From: Chloroflexota bacterium
GTDB lineage: Bacteria; Chloroflexota; Anaerolineae; CG2-30-64-16
DNA: 26,612 nucleotides
NCBI GenBank assembly: GCA_029555885.1
Contig: JAKPQT010000636.1
Location: 1 to 26,612 of the forward strand
Direction: 5' to 3'
Translations under genes and position numbers: made by a program
In this document: positions 15,318 through 22,156 of the stretch, piece after piece
Layout of the letters: each line of letters opens with the position of its first letter
Position numbering within the stretch: position 1 is the first letter of the stretch
Notes under the pieces: generated by a model
What the model was told of the DNA's origin: nothing
The model's input: the letters and a program-made list of their open reading frames with translations, nothing else
Database searches by the model: none

Positions 15318-16028
15318 TCAGAACCCCAACCCGCGCTCCTTCAGGCTGACCCAGCGCGCCTGACCGATGACCAGGTGGTCGAGCACGTCGATGCTGAGGA
15401 GCTTGCCTGCCTCGACGATCTGCCGCGTCACCTGCACATCCTCCGGCGAGGGGGTCGGGTCGCCGGAGGGATGGTTGTGCGCGATGATCAGCGCGGCGGA
15501 GTTGAGCCGGACGGCCTCACGGAACAGCTCGCCCACGCGCACGACGGCGGTATTGAGCGAACCGATGTAGACCGTATGGACCTTCAGCACGTGGTTCTTG
15601 GTGTCGAGGATAATGGTCCGCAGGTGTTCCTGCTCCAGCCCGGCCATCTCCAGCATGACCAGATTGGCCGCGTCCGCAGGCGATTTGACGAGCGGCCGCT
15701 CGGACGGCGCAGCGACGAGCAGCCGCCGCCCCAGCTCGAACGCGGCCTTGAGCTGCGTGGCCTTTGCCGGGCCGAGTCCCTTGAACTCGGTCAGCTCGCT
15801 GAACGGTGCATGGGCCAGCCCGGCGAGCCCGCCATATCCCGTCAGGAGCCGCTGCGACAGGCGGATGACGTTCTCATCCTTCGTTCCCACGCGCAGGATA
15901 ATCGCCAGCAGCTCGGCGGTACTGAGCGCGCCTGCGCCGTAGTGCTCCAGCCGCTCGCGCGGGCGCTCGCCCTCGGGCAGTTCCTTGATGGTCGGATAGT
16001 ACTCGATGAGTGCTTCGTTGATGGGCAT
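15318..16028 (-). CDS. radC: RadC-like JAB/MPN (JAMM) domain protein
   Basis: This 236-residue protein has the RadC layout. An N-terminal helix-hairpin-helix-like part includes [26 protein letters not shown] and [24 protein letters not shown]. The C-terminal JAMM metalloprotease-like domain has the motif [14 protein letters not shown], with both zinc-binding histidines and the aspartate in place. RadC was once tied to DNA repair, but that role has been questioned and its true function is unclear. The ATG at 16028 was chosen; a TTG two codons upstream is possible and ribosome sites are weak for both. It lies 28 nt after the DUF3467 stop, probably on the same transcript. Confidence 0.92.
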   Translation of the reverse strand: MPINEALIEYYPTIKELPEGERPRERLEHYGAGALSTAELLAIILRVGTKDENVIRLSQRLLTGYGGLAGLAHAPFSELTEFKGLGPAKATQLKAAFELGRRLLVAAPSERPLVKSPADAANLVMLEMAGLEQEHLRTIILDTKNHVLKVHTVYIGSLNTAVVRVGELFREAVRLNSAALIIAHNHPSGDPTPSPEDVQVTRQIVEAGKLLSIDVLDHLVIGQARWVSLKERGLGF

Positions 16029-16056
16029 ATCCAACTCGTCCTATGCAGTTGTGCGA

Positions 16057-16368
16057 TTAATGACGGAATCCAATCGTGCGATCCTGCACCTCGAATCCGG
16101 TCTCGGCAGGCACGCGCACCTCCCCGAACCGCGCCTCGTATTTCGCCAGGTTGTCCTGCAACGCCTTGAGCAGCAGCTTGGCATTGAGCGGAGTCATGAC
16201 CACGCGCGCGTGAACCTTTGCCTTCGGCGCGCCCGGCAGCACCCGGGCAAAGTCGATGACGATCTCGGAGGGCGAATGGGTGATGATGGCGAAGTTGGTG
16301 TAGATGGCTTCGAGGTCGGCAGACAACTCGACATTGATCTGGGTGGGCGGAGGGGTGGATTGCGGCAT
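16057..16368 (-). CDS. DUF3467-family small protein
   Basis: This 102-residue protein matches DUF3467: INVELSADLEAIYTNFAIITHSPSEIVIDFARVLPG, then KVHARVVMTPLNAKLLLKAL and NLAKYEARFG. The pattern of alternating strands and the phrase YTNFA..THSP.E are typical of this widespread but uncharacterised family. The N terminus is Pro/Thr-rich. The ATG at 16368 is preceded by AAGGAG at 5 nt, which overrules a start six codons upstream. A good promoter lies 40 nt upstream. radC follows closely and ssb lies upstream beyond a terminator. Confidence 0.78.
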   Translation of the reverse strand: MPQSTPPPTQINVELSADLEAIYTNFAIITHSPSEIVIDFARVLPGAPKAKVHARVVMTPLNAKLLLKALQDNLAKYEARFGEVRVPAETGFEVQDRTIGFRH

Positions 16369-16407
16369 AGTTGCTCCTTGCAGCACCGGAATCAGGAGTA
16401 CGGCTAC

Positions 16408-16436
16408 AGTCTAGCGCAAGACGACGCAACCGTCAA
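16408..16436 (-). promoter_or_regulatory. Promoter of the DUF3467-radC pair
   Basis: On the minus strand TTGACG (16436-16431) and TAGACT (16413-16408) are 17 nt apart. Transcription is expected near 16401, about 33 nt before the ATG. It shares the -10 TAGACT with the thiN and lpdA promoters. Confidence 0.68.
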
Positions 16437-16448
16437 CGCGAGGCGCAA

Positions 16449-16478
16449 CAAAAAGACACGGCGCTGGCGGCCGTGTCT
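16449..16478 (-). terminator. Intrinsic terminator after ssb
   Basis: Read on the minus strand, AGACACGGC (16478-16470) pairs with GCCGTGTCT (16462-16454) and runs into TTTTTG. It separates ssb from the DUF3467 promoter. Confidence 0.8.
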
Positions 16479-16531
16479 GTGCTTTGTAGTCAGTTGGACC
16501 GGCGCGGGCCGGTGTATTACAGTCGTTCGGG

Positions 16532-16936
16532 CTAGAACGGGATGTCATCCTCGTGAACCGGGAAGTCCTCGCCGCCACCACCAGGCGCGCCGCCGCCCTC
16601 AGCGCCATCGCGCGGCCCACCCAGAAACTTGAAGGTGTTGGCCGTCATCTCCAGCGTGCCGCGGGCATTGCCCTCCCGATCAACGTAGGCCTGGGCTTCC
16701 ACTTCGCCTTCGACCAGCAGAAGTTTGCCCTTCTTGACGTACTGGGCCGCGGTCTCTGCCAGCTTGCGCCAGCACGTAACCCTGAACCACGTGGTCTTCT
16801 CTTGCTGCTCACCGTTGGCATTGGACCAACGGCGGTTAACGGCGATGCTGAAGCTGGTCACCGGCACCCCGCTGGGGGTGTACCGCATCTCAGCATCGCG
16901 GCCGACGTTCCCCACGATGACGACCTTCTGGTACAT
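16532..16936 (-). CDS. ssb: Single-stranded DNA-binding protein
   Basis: This 134-residue protein has the OB-fold start MYQKVVIVGNVGRDAEMRYTP, then SFSIAVNRRW, TTWFRVTCWRKLAETAAQYVKKG and LEMTANTFKFLG. A short glycine-rich linker leads to the acidic tail EDDIPF, the docking site for replication and repair partners. It coats single-stranded DNA during replication, recombination and repair. The length is slightly short for the family because the linker is short. AAAGGAG precedes the ATG at 6 nt. It has its own strong promoter and its own terminator, so it is probably transcribed alone. Confidence 0.95.
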   Translation of the reverse strand: MYQKVVIVGNVGRDAEMRYTPSGVPVTSFSIAVNRRWSNANGEQQEKTTWFRVTCWRKLAETAAQYVKKGKLLLVEGEVEAQAYVDREGNARGTLEMTANTFKFLGGPRDGAEGGGAPGGGGEDFPVHEDDIPF

Positions 16937-17006
16937 TGGCTGCTCCTTTCGCCTGTGCGCGCATCAGCCGATTGTGCGAGAGTCTCAGCGGAGGAGACTC
17001 AGAATC

Positions 17007-17035
17007 AGGATACCGCAGAACGGCCAGATTGTCAA
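17007..17035 (-). promoter_or_regulatory. Strong promoter of ssb
   Basis: On the minus strand TTGACA (17035-17030) and TATCCT (17012-17007) are 17 nt apart, placing the transcript start near 17000 and leaving a leader of about 64 nt. A small hairpin (GAGTCT/AGACTC, 16980-17000) sits at the transcript start. Confidence 0.72.
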
Positions 17036-17060
17036 AAACAGACGAACGGGTGTTCGAGGA

Positions 17061-17077
17061 GGGTTGTTCGACAACCC
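17061..17077 (-). terminator. Hairpin after thiQ, possible end of the thiamine operon
   Basis: GGGTTGT (17061-17067) pairs with ACAACCC (17071-17077) around a TCG loop, 8 nt past the thiQ stop. No U-run follows directly, so the assignment is tentative. Confidence 0.45.
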
Positions 17078-17085
17078 CATTCCTG

Positions 17086-18174
17086 TTAGCGTTCGATGAC
17101 CGTGATGGCGGTCGGGTCCAGCCAGAGGGTAATGGGTTCCCCCTCCGGCGGCAGGTGGGCCGTGGTCGTGGACGCCTCACAGACGAGCACGGCCCCGCCC
17201 GCATGTTCCGTGCGCAGCAGGTAGTAGCTGCCCCGGAAGGAGGCTTCGAGCAGGCGACCTGGCAGGAGGTTTGGGCCAGTCGCATCAGGGGACCGTACTT
17301 CCGCAGCCTCAGGCCGCACCAGGACCGCTACCTGGGCACCCTTCGCGTGAGTGTGCGGGCTGTCCGCGATGTGCAGATCGCCGGCTGTCGTGCGTACGGT
17401 CAGCGGGTTGACAGCGGTGACCACGCCATCCAGCAGGTTCCGAAAGCCCAGGAACCGGGCAACGTAGGTCGTGGCGGGATAGCGGTAGACCTCTGCGGGC
17501 GTGCCGACCTGCTCGATCCAGCCGCCCTCCCCAGCTTCCACGGCCGCGCGCATCACAAAGACGCGGTCGGCCACGGCAAAGGCCTCTTCCTGGTCGTGCG
17601 TCACGTACAACGCGGTCAGCCCGACCGACTTGAGGATGGCGCGCAGCTCGTTCATCAGTTGCTCGCGCAACGACCGGTCCAGCGCGCCCAGCGGCTCATC
17701 CAGCATCAGCAGGCGGGGGCCGGGCGCGAGGCTGCGCGCCAGCGCGACGCGCTGCTGCTCCCCGCCGGACAGCTCGATGACGCGACGCTGCTCGTAGCCC
17801 TCCAGCTGCACCAGCGCGAGCATTTCCCTGACGCGCGCCCGAATCTCCGCCGGCGGCCGGCCCTGCATGCGCAGCCCGAAAGCCACGTTCGCCTCGACAT
17901 CACGATGGGGAAAAAGCGCATAGTCCTGGAACATGAAGCCGAAGTTGCGCCGGTGGACGGGCACGCCGGCCAAGTCCTCCCCATCGAACGTAACCGTGCC
18001 GGTGTCGGGCGGCTCCAGCCCGGCGACGATGCGCAGCAGCGTCGTCTTGCCGCACCCGCTCGGCCCCAGCAGACAGACAATCTCGCCCGCGTCCACGGTG
18101 AAGCTGGCCTCCTTGAGGACCGGCAGGCCGGGATAGGATTTGGAGACGTGGTTAACGGTCAGGATGGGCGGCAT
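17086..18174 (-). CDS. thiQ: Thiamine ABC transporter ATP-binding protein
   Basis: This 362-residue ATPase powers import by the ThiBPQ system. It shows Walker A GPSGCGKTT (K43), the Q-loop MFQDYALFPH (Q83), the signature LSGGEQQRVALARSLA (135-149), Walker B LLMLDEPLGALD (E160) and the switch histidine in YVTHDQEEAFAV (H193). A C-terminal TOBE-like domain includes VLVRPEAAEV. At 362 residues it is longer than the short E. coli ThiQ and resembles the PotA/FbpC type. The thiamine assignment rests on its operon: thiN, thiB and thiP lie upstream under a TPP riboswitch. AAGGAG precedes the ATG, 18 nt after the thiP stop. Without context it could be an iron or polyamine ATPase. Confidence 0.87.
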   Translation of the reverse strand: MPPILTVNHVSKSYPGLPVLKEASFTVDAGEIVCLLGPSGCGKTTLLRIVAGLEPPDTGTVTFDGEDLAGVPVHRRNFGFMFQDYALFPHRDVEANVAFGLRMQGRPPAEIRARVREMLALVQLEGYEQRRVIELSGGEQQRVALARSLAPGPRLLMLDEPLGALDRSLREQLMNELRAILKSVGLTALYVTHDQEEAFAVADRVFVMRAAVEAGEGGWIEQVGTPAEVYRYPATTYVARFLGFRNLLDGVVTAVNPLTVRTTAGDLHIADSPHTHAKGAQVAVLVRPEAAEVRSPDATGPNLLPGRLLEASFRGSYYLLRTEHAGGAVLVCEASTTTAHLPPEGEPITLWLDPTAITVIER

Positions 18175-18192
18175 CAGGTGCTCCTTCGGAGC

Positions 18193-19902
18193 CTAGAACT
18201 CCCCAACTTCACCGACGCGGAAGCGTTCGATCAGGAAGAAACTGGCGGCACAGACGAGCATAAGCAGCGTGCTCATGGCGAGCGCCTGGCCGTAGTTGAG
18301 CGCGCCCGGCTGGCCGAGCAGCCGGAAGATAACAATGGGCATGGTCGGAAACTCGGGCCGGGCAATCAGCAGGGTCGCGCCGAACTCGCCCATGCTGACC
18401 GTGAAGGCAAACAGCGCGGCGACAATCAGTGCGCGGCCGATGATGGGCAGCTCGATCTCGCGCCACACGCGCCAGGGCGATGCGCCGAGCACTGCCGCCG
18501 CCTCGCGCCAGTCGGGGTTCAGCCCACGCAGCGCGGGCAGCAGCGACCGCACGACGAAGGGAAACGCGACCAGCGTGTGCGCGATGGGCACGAGGACCGG
18601 TGAGGCCCGCAGATTGAGCGGCGGCTGGCCCATCGTCAACAGGTAGCCGAAGCCGAGCGTCACCGCTGAGGTGCCGAGCGGCAGCAGCACGATGGGATCG
18701 AGCAGGCGGCCCAGCCAGTTGCGCTCGCGTACCAGCAGCAGCGCCGTGACTGTGCCCAGCAGCAGGGCCAGGCCCGTCGTGAGCAGGGCGAACATGACGC
18801 TGTTGCGAATGGCGAGCCCGGGCGGGACGAAAAAGATGGACGACGTGCGGTTAACGAACAGCTCGCGGTAGTAGCGCAGCGGGTCGTCCGGCCCCAGTGA
18901 ACGGGCAGCCAGCGCGACCAGCGGCGTCACAAGAAAAAGGATCAGCCCGAAGCTCACCAGCCCGACCGAGAGAACCTGCTGCGGGCGGACCGGCGGCACG
19001 GCGGTCGAGTCTGCCGGTCGCAGATTGAGCGGCAGCGCGGCGCGCGCCTGCGCGCGCGTGTAGATGGCCATGACGACGAACGTGAGGGCAATTTGCGCCA
19101 GGCTGATGGCCGCGGCCGCGGGCAGCCGAAACAGGGTTACGGCCTGGCGGTAGATCTCGACCTCCAGCGTGGCGAAGCGCGGCCCGCCAAGCACCATGAT
19201 GACGCCGAAGCTGGTAAAGCAGAACAGGAAGATGAGCAGCGCAGCCGCGGCGACCGATGGCGCGAGGAGCGGCAGCGTCACCTCCCAGAAGACCCGCGCC
19301 CGGCTGCCGCCGAGCATCCGCGCGGCCTCCGATAGCCGCGGGTCCAGGTTGGCCCAGAAGCCGCCCACCATGCGCACGACGACGGTGGTGTTGTAGAAGG
19401 CATGAGCCAGGAGGATGAGCCAGATGGTCTGTTGGAGCCGGATGGGCGGCCCGGCCAGGTCGAACCAGTTCAGCAGCGTGTTCAGCGTGCCGCGCGGGCC
19501 GAGCAGCGCGGTAAACGCGGCCGCGACAACCATCGCCGGCAGCACGAAGGGAATCGTGGTCAGCGCGCGCAGGAGGTTCTTGGCGGGGAAGCGATAGCGC
19601 GCGAACACGAATGCGGCCGGCATCCCGATGAGCAGGGTCAATGCAGTCGAGAGCGCAGCCTGCCAGGTCGTGAACCAGAGTGCGCGGCCAAAGTAAGCCT
19701 CTTGCCACAGGCTGGCGATGGGCGCGAGGTCGAGCCGACCGCCCGGCGCAAAGCTCTGCCCGACCACCGCGACCAGGGGATAGAAGAAGAACACCCCCAG
19801 GAACGCGATGGGCAGGAGGAACAACAACACGCGCGCGAGTGATTTGGGCAACTGGAATCTCCGATTGGGCGACGCATCCTTCGATTGGCCGCACTTCGAC
19901 AT
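18193..19902 (-). CDS. thiP: Thiamine ABC transporter permease, fused two-domain type
   Basis: This 569-residue inner-membrane protein has two homologous permease halves of about six segments each. Each half carries an EAA-type ATPase-coupling motif: EAARMLGGSRARVFWEVTLP in the first and EAAAVLGASPWRVWREIELP in the second. This fused layout is typical of ThiP and of iron(III) permeases such as FbpB; the riboswitch and ThiB-like partner favour thiamine. The start is uncertain. The ATG at 19902 lies inside a 60-bp dispersed element (19874-19933), has no clear ribosome site, and the first ten residues (MSKCGQSKDA) come from that element. A TTG at 19851, seven nt after GGAG, would give 552 residues starting just before the first hydrophobic segment and is a credible alternative. 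Confidence 0.87.
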   Translation of the reverse strand: MSKCGQSKDASPNRRFQLPKSLARVLLFLLPIAFLGVFFFYPLVAVVGQSFAPGGRLDLAPIASLWQEAYFGRALWFTTWQAALSTALTLLIGMPAAFVFARYRFPAKNLLRALTTIPFVLPAMVVAAAFTALLGPRGTLNTLLNWFDLAGPPIRLQQTIWLILLAHAFYNTTVVVRMVGGFWANLDPRLSEAARMLGGSRARVFWEVTLPLLAPSVAAAALLIFLFCFTSFGVIMVLGGPRFATLEVEIYRQAVTLFRLPAAAAISLAQIALTFVVMAIYTRAQARAALPLNLRPADSTAVPPVRPQQVLSVGLVSFGLILFLVTPLVALAARSLGPDDPLRYYRELFVNRTSSIFFVPPGLAIRNSVMFALLTTGLALLLGTVTALLLVRERNWLGRLLDPIVLLPLGTSAVTLGFGYLLTMGQPPLNLRASPVLVPIAHTLVAFPFVVRSLLPALRGLNPDWREAAAVLGASPWRVWREIELPIIGRALIVAALFAFTVSMGEFGATLLIARPEFPTMPIVIFRLLGQPGALNYGQALAMSTLLMLVCAASFFLIERFRVGEVGEF

Positions 19903-19933
19903 CTGCGCTGCGCCGTCTACCCGCTCAGGATGC
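19874..19933. repeat. 60-bp palindrome-ended dispersed element, copy 1
   Basis: The element begins GCATCCTTCGA and ends CTCAGGATGC, so its ends are inverted copies. Its outer 20 and 21 nt match copy 2 (25473-25532) with one and two differences; the 19-nt middle has diverged. It supplies the ATG and first ten codons of thiP as annotated, and is followed by a heptamer array. Confidence 0.8.
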
Positions 19934-19937
19934 TCCC

Positions 19938-19972
19938 TTACTCATTACTCTTTACTCGTTACTCCTTGTTCA
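19938..19972. repeat. Heptanucleotide tandem repeat (TTACTCN), second locus
   Basis: Units TTACTCA, TTACTCT, TTACTCG and TTACTCC follow each other without gaps, then a decayed unit TTGTTCA. This is the same 7-nt family as at 6349-6390. It fills the thiB-thiP gap together with the 60-bp element. Confidence 0.82.
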
Positions 19973-19980
19973 CTCCGTCC

Positions 19981-21072
19981 CTACCGCAACACCGTATCCG
20001 TCCACGCCTTCAGCCAGCCCTCGCGGCCCGCCTCGATCTGCTCCGGCGTGAGCTGCACGACCTCCGTAGGCTCCTGCGCGTGTTGCGTGAACACCTCGGG
20101 CAGTGGCGTGCCGGTGCGCGCGGGGTAGACCCACATCTGCAGCGGAATGTCGGCCTGGAACGTCTCGCCCAGCATGAAGTCCACCCACTGCCGGGCCAGC
20201 TCAGGCTCCTTCGCGCCACGCAGGATGCCGACAAACTCGATCTGCTCGGTGCTGCCGCCGGGCAGGAACAGGTTGCCCGTGGGCGATTCGGCGGGCTGCG
20301 GATCAGCGAAGAACACCTCGGCCGCGGGGCTGGTCGCGTAGCTCACGACGATGGGCCGGTCGCCCTCGCCGCTGCCGCCGCTGAACTGCCCGTAGTAGGC
20401 ATCCTCCCACCCGTCCACGACCAGCACCTCGTTGGCGCGCAGGTCAGCCCAGAAGTCGAGATAGGTGTAGTCGCCGGTTTCACCGAACGCAGCGATGGTT
20501 GTCATCAGGAAGGAGAGGCCCGGTGACGATGTGGCCGGGTTCTCGACGACCAGGAGGCCCTTGTACGCCTCCTGGGTCAGGTCCTCGAGGGTCTGCGGCA
20601 GGGCCAACCCCTGCTCCTCGAAATAGGCGCGGTCGTAGTTGAGCGTCACGTACCCGTGGTCCACGGGCAGCAGCCGGAACGTGGGATCGAGCTTGAGCTC
20701 GTCCGGGATGCCGGCCAGCGCAGGCGATTCGTACGGCTCGAAGATGTCCTCGGCCAGCGCGCGGCTGAGGAAGCTGTTGTCTACGCCGAAGAAGACGTCG
20801 GCCAGCGGGTTGCCCTTGCTCAGGATGGCCTTATTTAGCGCCAGGCCCGTGTCGCCCGACTTGAGGAACTGCACCTGGCAGCCGCATTGTTCCTGGAAGG
20901 CCGCGACGACCGGCTCGCTGACGCTGAAGCTGTCGTGCGTCATGACCGTGACAGTGCCGCCGGCAGCCGGTGCAGTTGTCGCCTCACTATCAGGAGTGCC
21001 GCCCGGCACGCCTGTACAGGCTGCTATCAGTAACCCCATAACCAGATAAACCAGTAGAGATCGCTTCAACAT
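19981..21072 (-). CDS. thiB: Thiamine-binding ABC transporter lipoprotein
   Basis: This 363-residue solute-binding protein captures thiamine or its phosphates outside the membrane. The N terminus is a lipoprotein signal (LLVYLVMGLLIAAC) with lipobox cysteine C19, followed by a Thr/Gly/Ala-rich tether. The mature part begins VTVMTHDSFSVSEPVVAAFQEQCGC, as in ThiB/TbpA, and continues FLKSGDTGLALNKAILSKGNPLADVFFGVDN. VDGWEDAYY and VVSYATSPAAEV correspond to regions that form the thiamine pocket in E. coli ThiB. The lipid anchor, instead of free periplasmic form, suits a cell without a classical outer membrane. GAGGTG precedes the ATG. Iron-binding proteins are relatives, but the start motif and riboswitch context favour thiamine. 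Confidence 0.9.
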   Translation of the reverse strand: MLKRSLLVYLVMGLLIAACTGVPGGTPDSEATTAPAAGGTVTVMTHDSFSVSEPVVAAFQEQCGCQVQFLKSGDTGLALNKAILSKGNPLADVFFGVDNSFLSRALAEDIFEPYESPALAGIPDELKLDPTFRLLPVDHGYVTLNYDRAYFEEQGLALPQTLEDLTQEAYKGLLVVENPATSSPGLSFLMTTIAAFGETGDYTYLDFWADLRANEVLVVDGWEDAYYGQFSGGSGEGDRPIVVSYATSPAAEVFFADPQPAESPTGNLFLPGGSTEQIEFVGILRGAKEPELARQWVDFMLGETFQADIPLQMWVYPARTGTPLPEVFTQHAQEPTEVVQLTPEQIEAGREGWLKAWTDTVLR

Positions 21073-21109
21073 TTTACACCTCAGTATAGTTTCTTACGTA
21101 GAGGACGCC

Positions 21110-21164
21110 GCAGAAACCCGCTTTCTCGGCCAGGCTTCGCCTGGCCGAGAAAGCGGGTTTCTGC
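21110..21164. repeat. Perfect 25-bp inverted repeat between thiN and thiB
   Basis: Positions 21110-21134 are exactly complementary to 21140-21164 with a CTTCG loop (extendable to 26 bp with a 3-nt loop). It starts one base after the thiN stop, inside the operon. There is no U-run on the minus strand, so full termination is unlikely; it may set relative expression or protect the upstream mRNA. Its GCGGGTTT core resembles the hairpin at 748-798. Confidence 0.85.
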
Positions 21165-21165
21165 A

Positions 21166-21834
21166 TCATCGCGAGTCTTGCACCGCCGTCTGGATGACCA
21201 GCAGCCGCCCGCGGCGCAGCGTCACGCGCGCGTAGGGCCCAGCAAACACATTGCTGACCCCGCGCGCCCGGCCCTCGTACAGCGTCTCGCCCGCAAGCGG
21301 ATAATACATACCGTCGGTGCTCACGCCCTCCGCATCTGCGCCGAGCGGGAGCAGGGTCAACAGGTCGCCCGCCGCGCCGGACAGGGCCAGGTGCGCGGGT
21401 GCGCCATCCGGTCCCGGCGCAGCCAGCAGGCGGATCGTCTCCGGCCCGTCAGCGAGCATGATGTCGCGGCCGGTCAGGTCAGGCCGGGCGAGTAGCAGCA
21501 CGTTGGCGAGCAGGTGGTCTGCGCGGCCGCCCAGTACGGCGCAGATGACGATGGGCTGCACGTCCTCCGCCAGGGCGTGCGCCAGCGCCAGCTCCAGGTC
21601 AGTGTCATCCTTCTCCGCCGGAACGCGCTGGACCGGGACGCCCGCCGCGGCCAGCGCGTCAGCATCGGCAGGCGGGAGCGAATCCAGGTCTCCCACGAGC
21701 AGGTGCACCGGCCAGCCCCACGCGCGTGCGTGGGCCGCGCCGCGGTCCGCGGCGATCACCCGGTCACCGGGGCCGGGATTGAGGCCGAGAGGCCTGCTGG
21801 CCGCCGGACTGCCGCCGACGATGTAGATGGTCAC
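21166..21834 (-). CDS. thiN: Thiamine pyrophosphokinase
   Basis: This 222-residue cytosolic enzyme transfers pyrophosphate from ATP to thiamine, making the cofactor TPP directly from salvaged thiamine. Family motifs are IAADRGAAHARAWG (D30), LLVGDLDSLP (48-52), EKDDTDLELALAHA (75-79) and VLGGRADHLLANVLLL (102-107). The C-terminal domain includes GVSTDGMYYPL and ARGVSNVF, part of the substrate site. The GTG at 21834 is chosen over an ATG at 21951: GGAG lies just upstream, the protein begins with the conserved first strand TIYIVGG, and the longer frame would run through the riboswitch terminator. It is the first gene of the thiamine operon. Confidence 0.92.
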   Translation of the reverse strand: MTIYIVGGSPAASRPLGLNPGPGDRVIAADRGAAHARAWGWPVHLLVGDLDSLPPADADALAAAGVPVQRVPAEKDDTDLELALAHALAEDVQPIVICAVLGGRADHLLANVLLLARPDLTGRDIMLADGPETIRLLAAPGPDGAPAHLALSGAAGDLLTLLPLGADAEGVSTDGMYYPLAGETLYEGRARGVSNVFAGPYARVTLRRGRLLVIQTAVQDSR

Positions 21835-21861
21835 GCGACTCTCCGTCCTTGTGCTGACAAC

Positions 21862-21888
21862 AAAAAGACGACCCTTGCGGGTCGCCTC
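21862..21888 (-). terminator. Riboswitch-controlled intrinsic terminator in the thiN leader
   Basis: On the minus strand GAGGCGACCC pairs with GGGTCGTCTT (with G-U pairs) around a GCAA tetraloop and runs into TTTTTG. It lies 33 nt after the TPP aptamer and 28 nt before the thiN GTG. Its right arm (21875-21869) is also complementary to 21958-21952 in the aptamer, which gives a candidate antiterminator. Confidence 0.85.
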
Positions 21889-21920
21889 TCGTATTCGATC
21901 TTGCGCATTGCTGCGCCGCA

Positions 21921-22079
21921 TCCCTACGCCGGCATTACCCGTCAGGTTCATAGGGTCGCCGGCATTGTGTCACGCAAGCGTGACCCATCACGCTCGCGTG
22001 ACCCATCACGCAAGTGTGACGTGCCACGTATACGTGGCTTGGGGCCGACCTCTCAGCCAGGCTCTCCTGGCTCCCCCTG
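21921..22079 (-). promoter_or_regulatory. TPP riboswitch (THI element) with expanded P3 arm
   Basis: Read on the minus strand, the aptamer shows all conserved parts. GGGGAGCC and GGCTGAGA form the pyrimidine-sensing side around a P2 stem (AGCCAGG/CCTGGCT). GACCCTATGAACCTGA, GGTAATGCC and GCGTAGGGA form the P4/P5 pyrophosphate side. GCA/TGC closes P1. P3 pairs GGTCG with CGACC. Between the two P3 strands about 85 nt of short palindromes are inserted, far more than the usual small loop. TPP binding is expected to favour the downstream terminator and so shut off thiN-thiB-thiP-thiQ. Confidence 0.95.
21967..22036. repeat. Cluster of short palindromes inside the riboswitch P3 arm
   Basis: Four consecutive small inverted repeats are seen on the + strand: GTCACGCAAGCGTGAC, TCACGCTCGCGTGA, TCACGCAAGTGTGA and GCCACGTATACGTGGC. 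The first three are joined by the repeated spacer CCA. Each can fold as a small hairpin. Confidence 0.8.
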
Positions 22080-22097
22080 CTGTTTGTTTATGGGCGA

Positions 22098-22126
22098 AGT
22101 CTAGCACATGGCCGAGTCGTTGTCAA
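22098..22126 (-). promoter_or_regulatory. Promoter of the thiamine operon
   Basis: On the minus strand TTGACA (22126-22121) and TAGACT (22103-22098) are 17 nt apart. The transcript should start near 22091, about 12 nt before the aptamer, and gives a leader of about 257 nt before thiN. Confidence 0.78.
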
Positions 22127-22156
22127 AGACACCGCCGAGTGTGGGCGTACATCCGT

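Noticed and set aside
16936..18603. 555-residue open frame on the + strand across thiQ
   Set aside because: It overlaps thiQ and part of thiP, which carry Walker motifs and permease motifs in the other strand; the + translation is Arg/Gln/His-rich with no motif.
21835..21951. Upstream ATG extension of thiN
   Set aside because: The extra 39 codons lie over the riboswitch terminator; a GTG at 21834 has GGAG upstream and begins at the conserved first strand.
21967..22036. Possible CRISPR array in the repeated TCACGC...GCGTGA stretch
   Set aside because: Repeats are too short, spacers are only 3-6 nt and identical, and the region is inside a TPP riboswitch.
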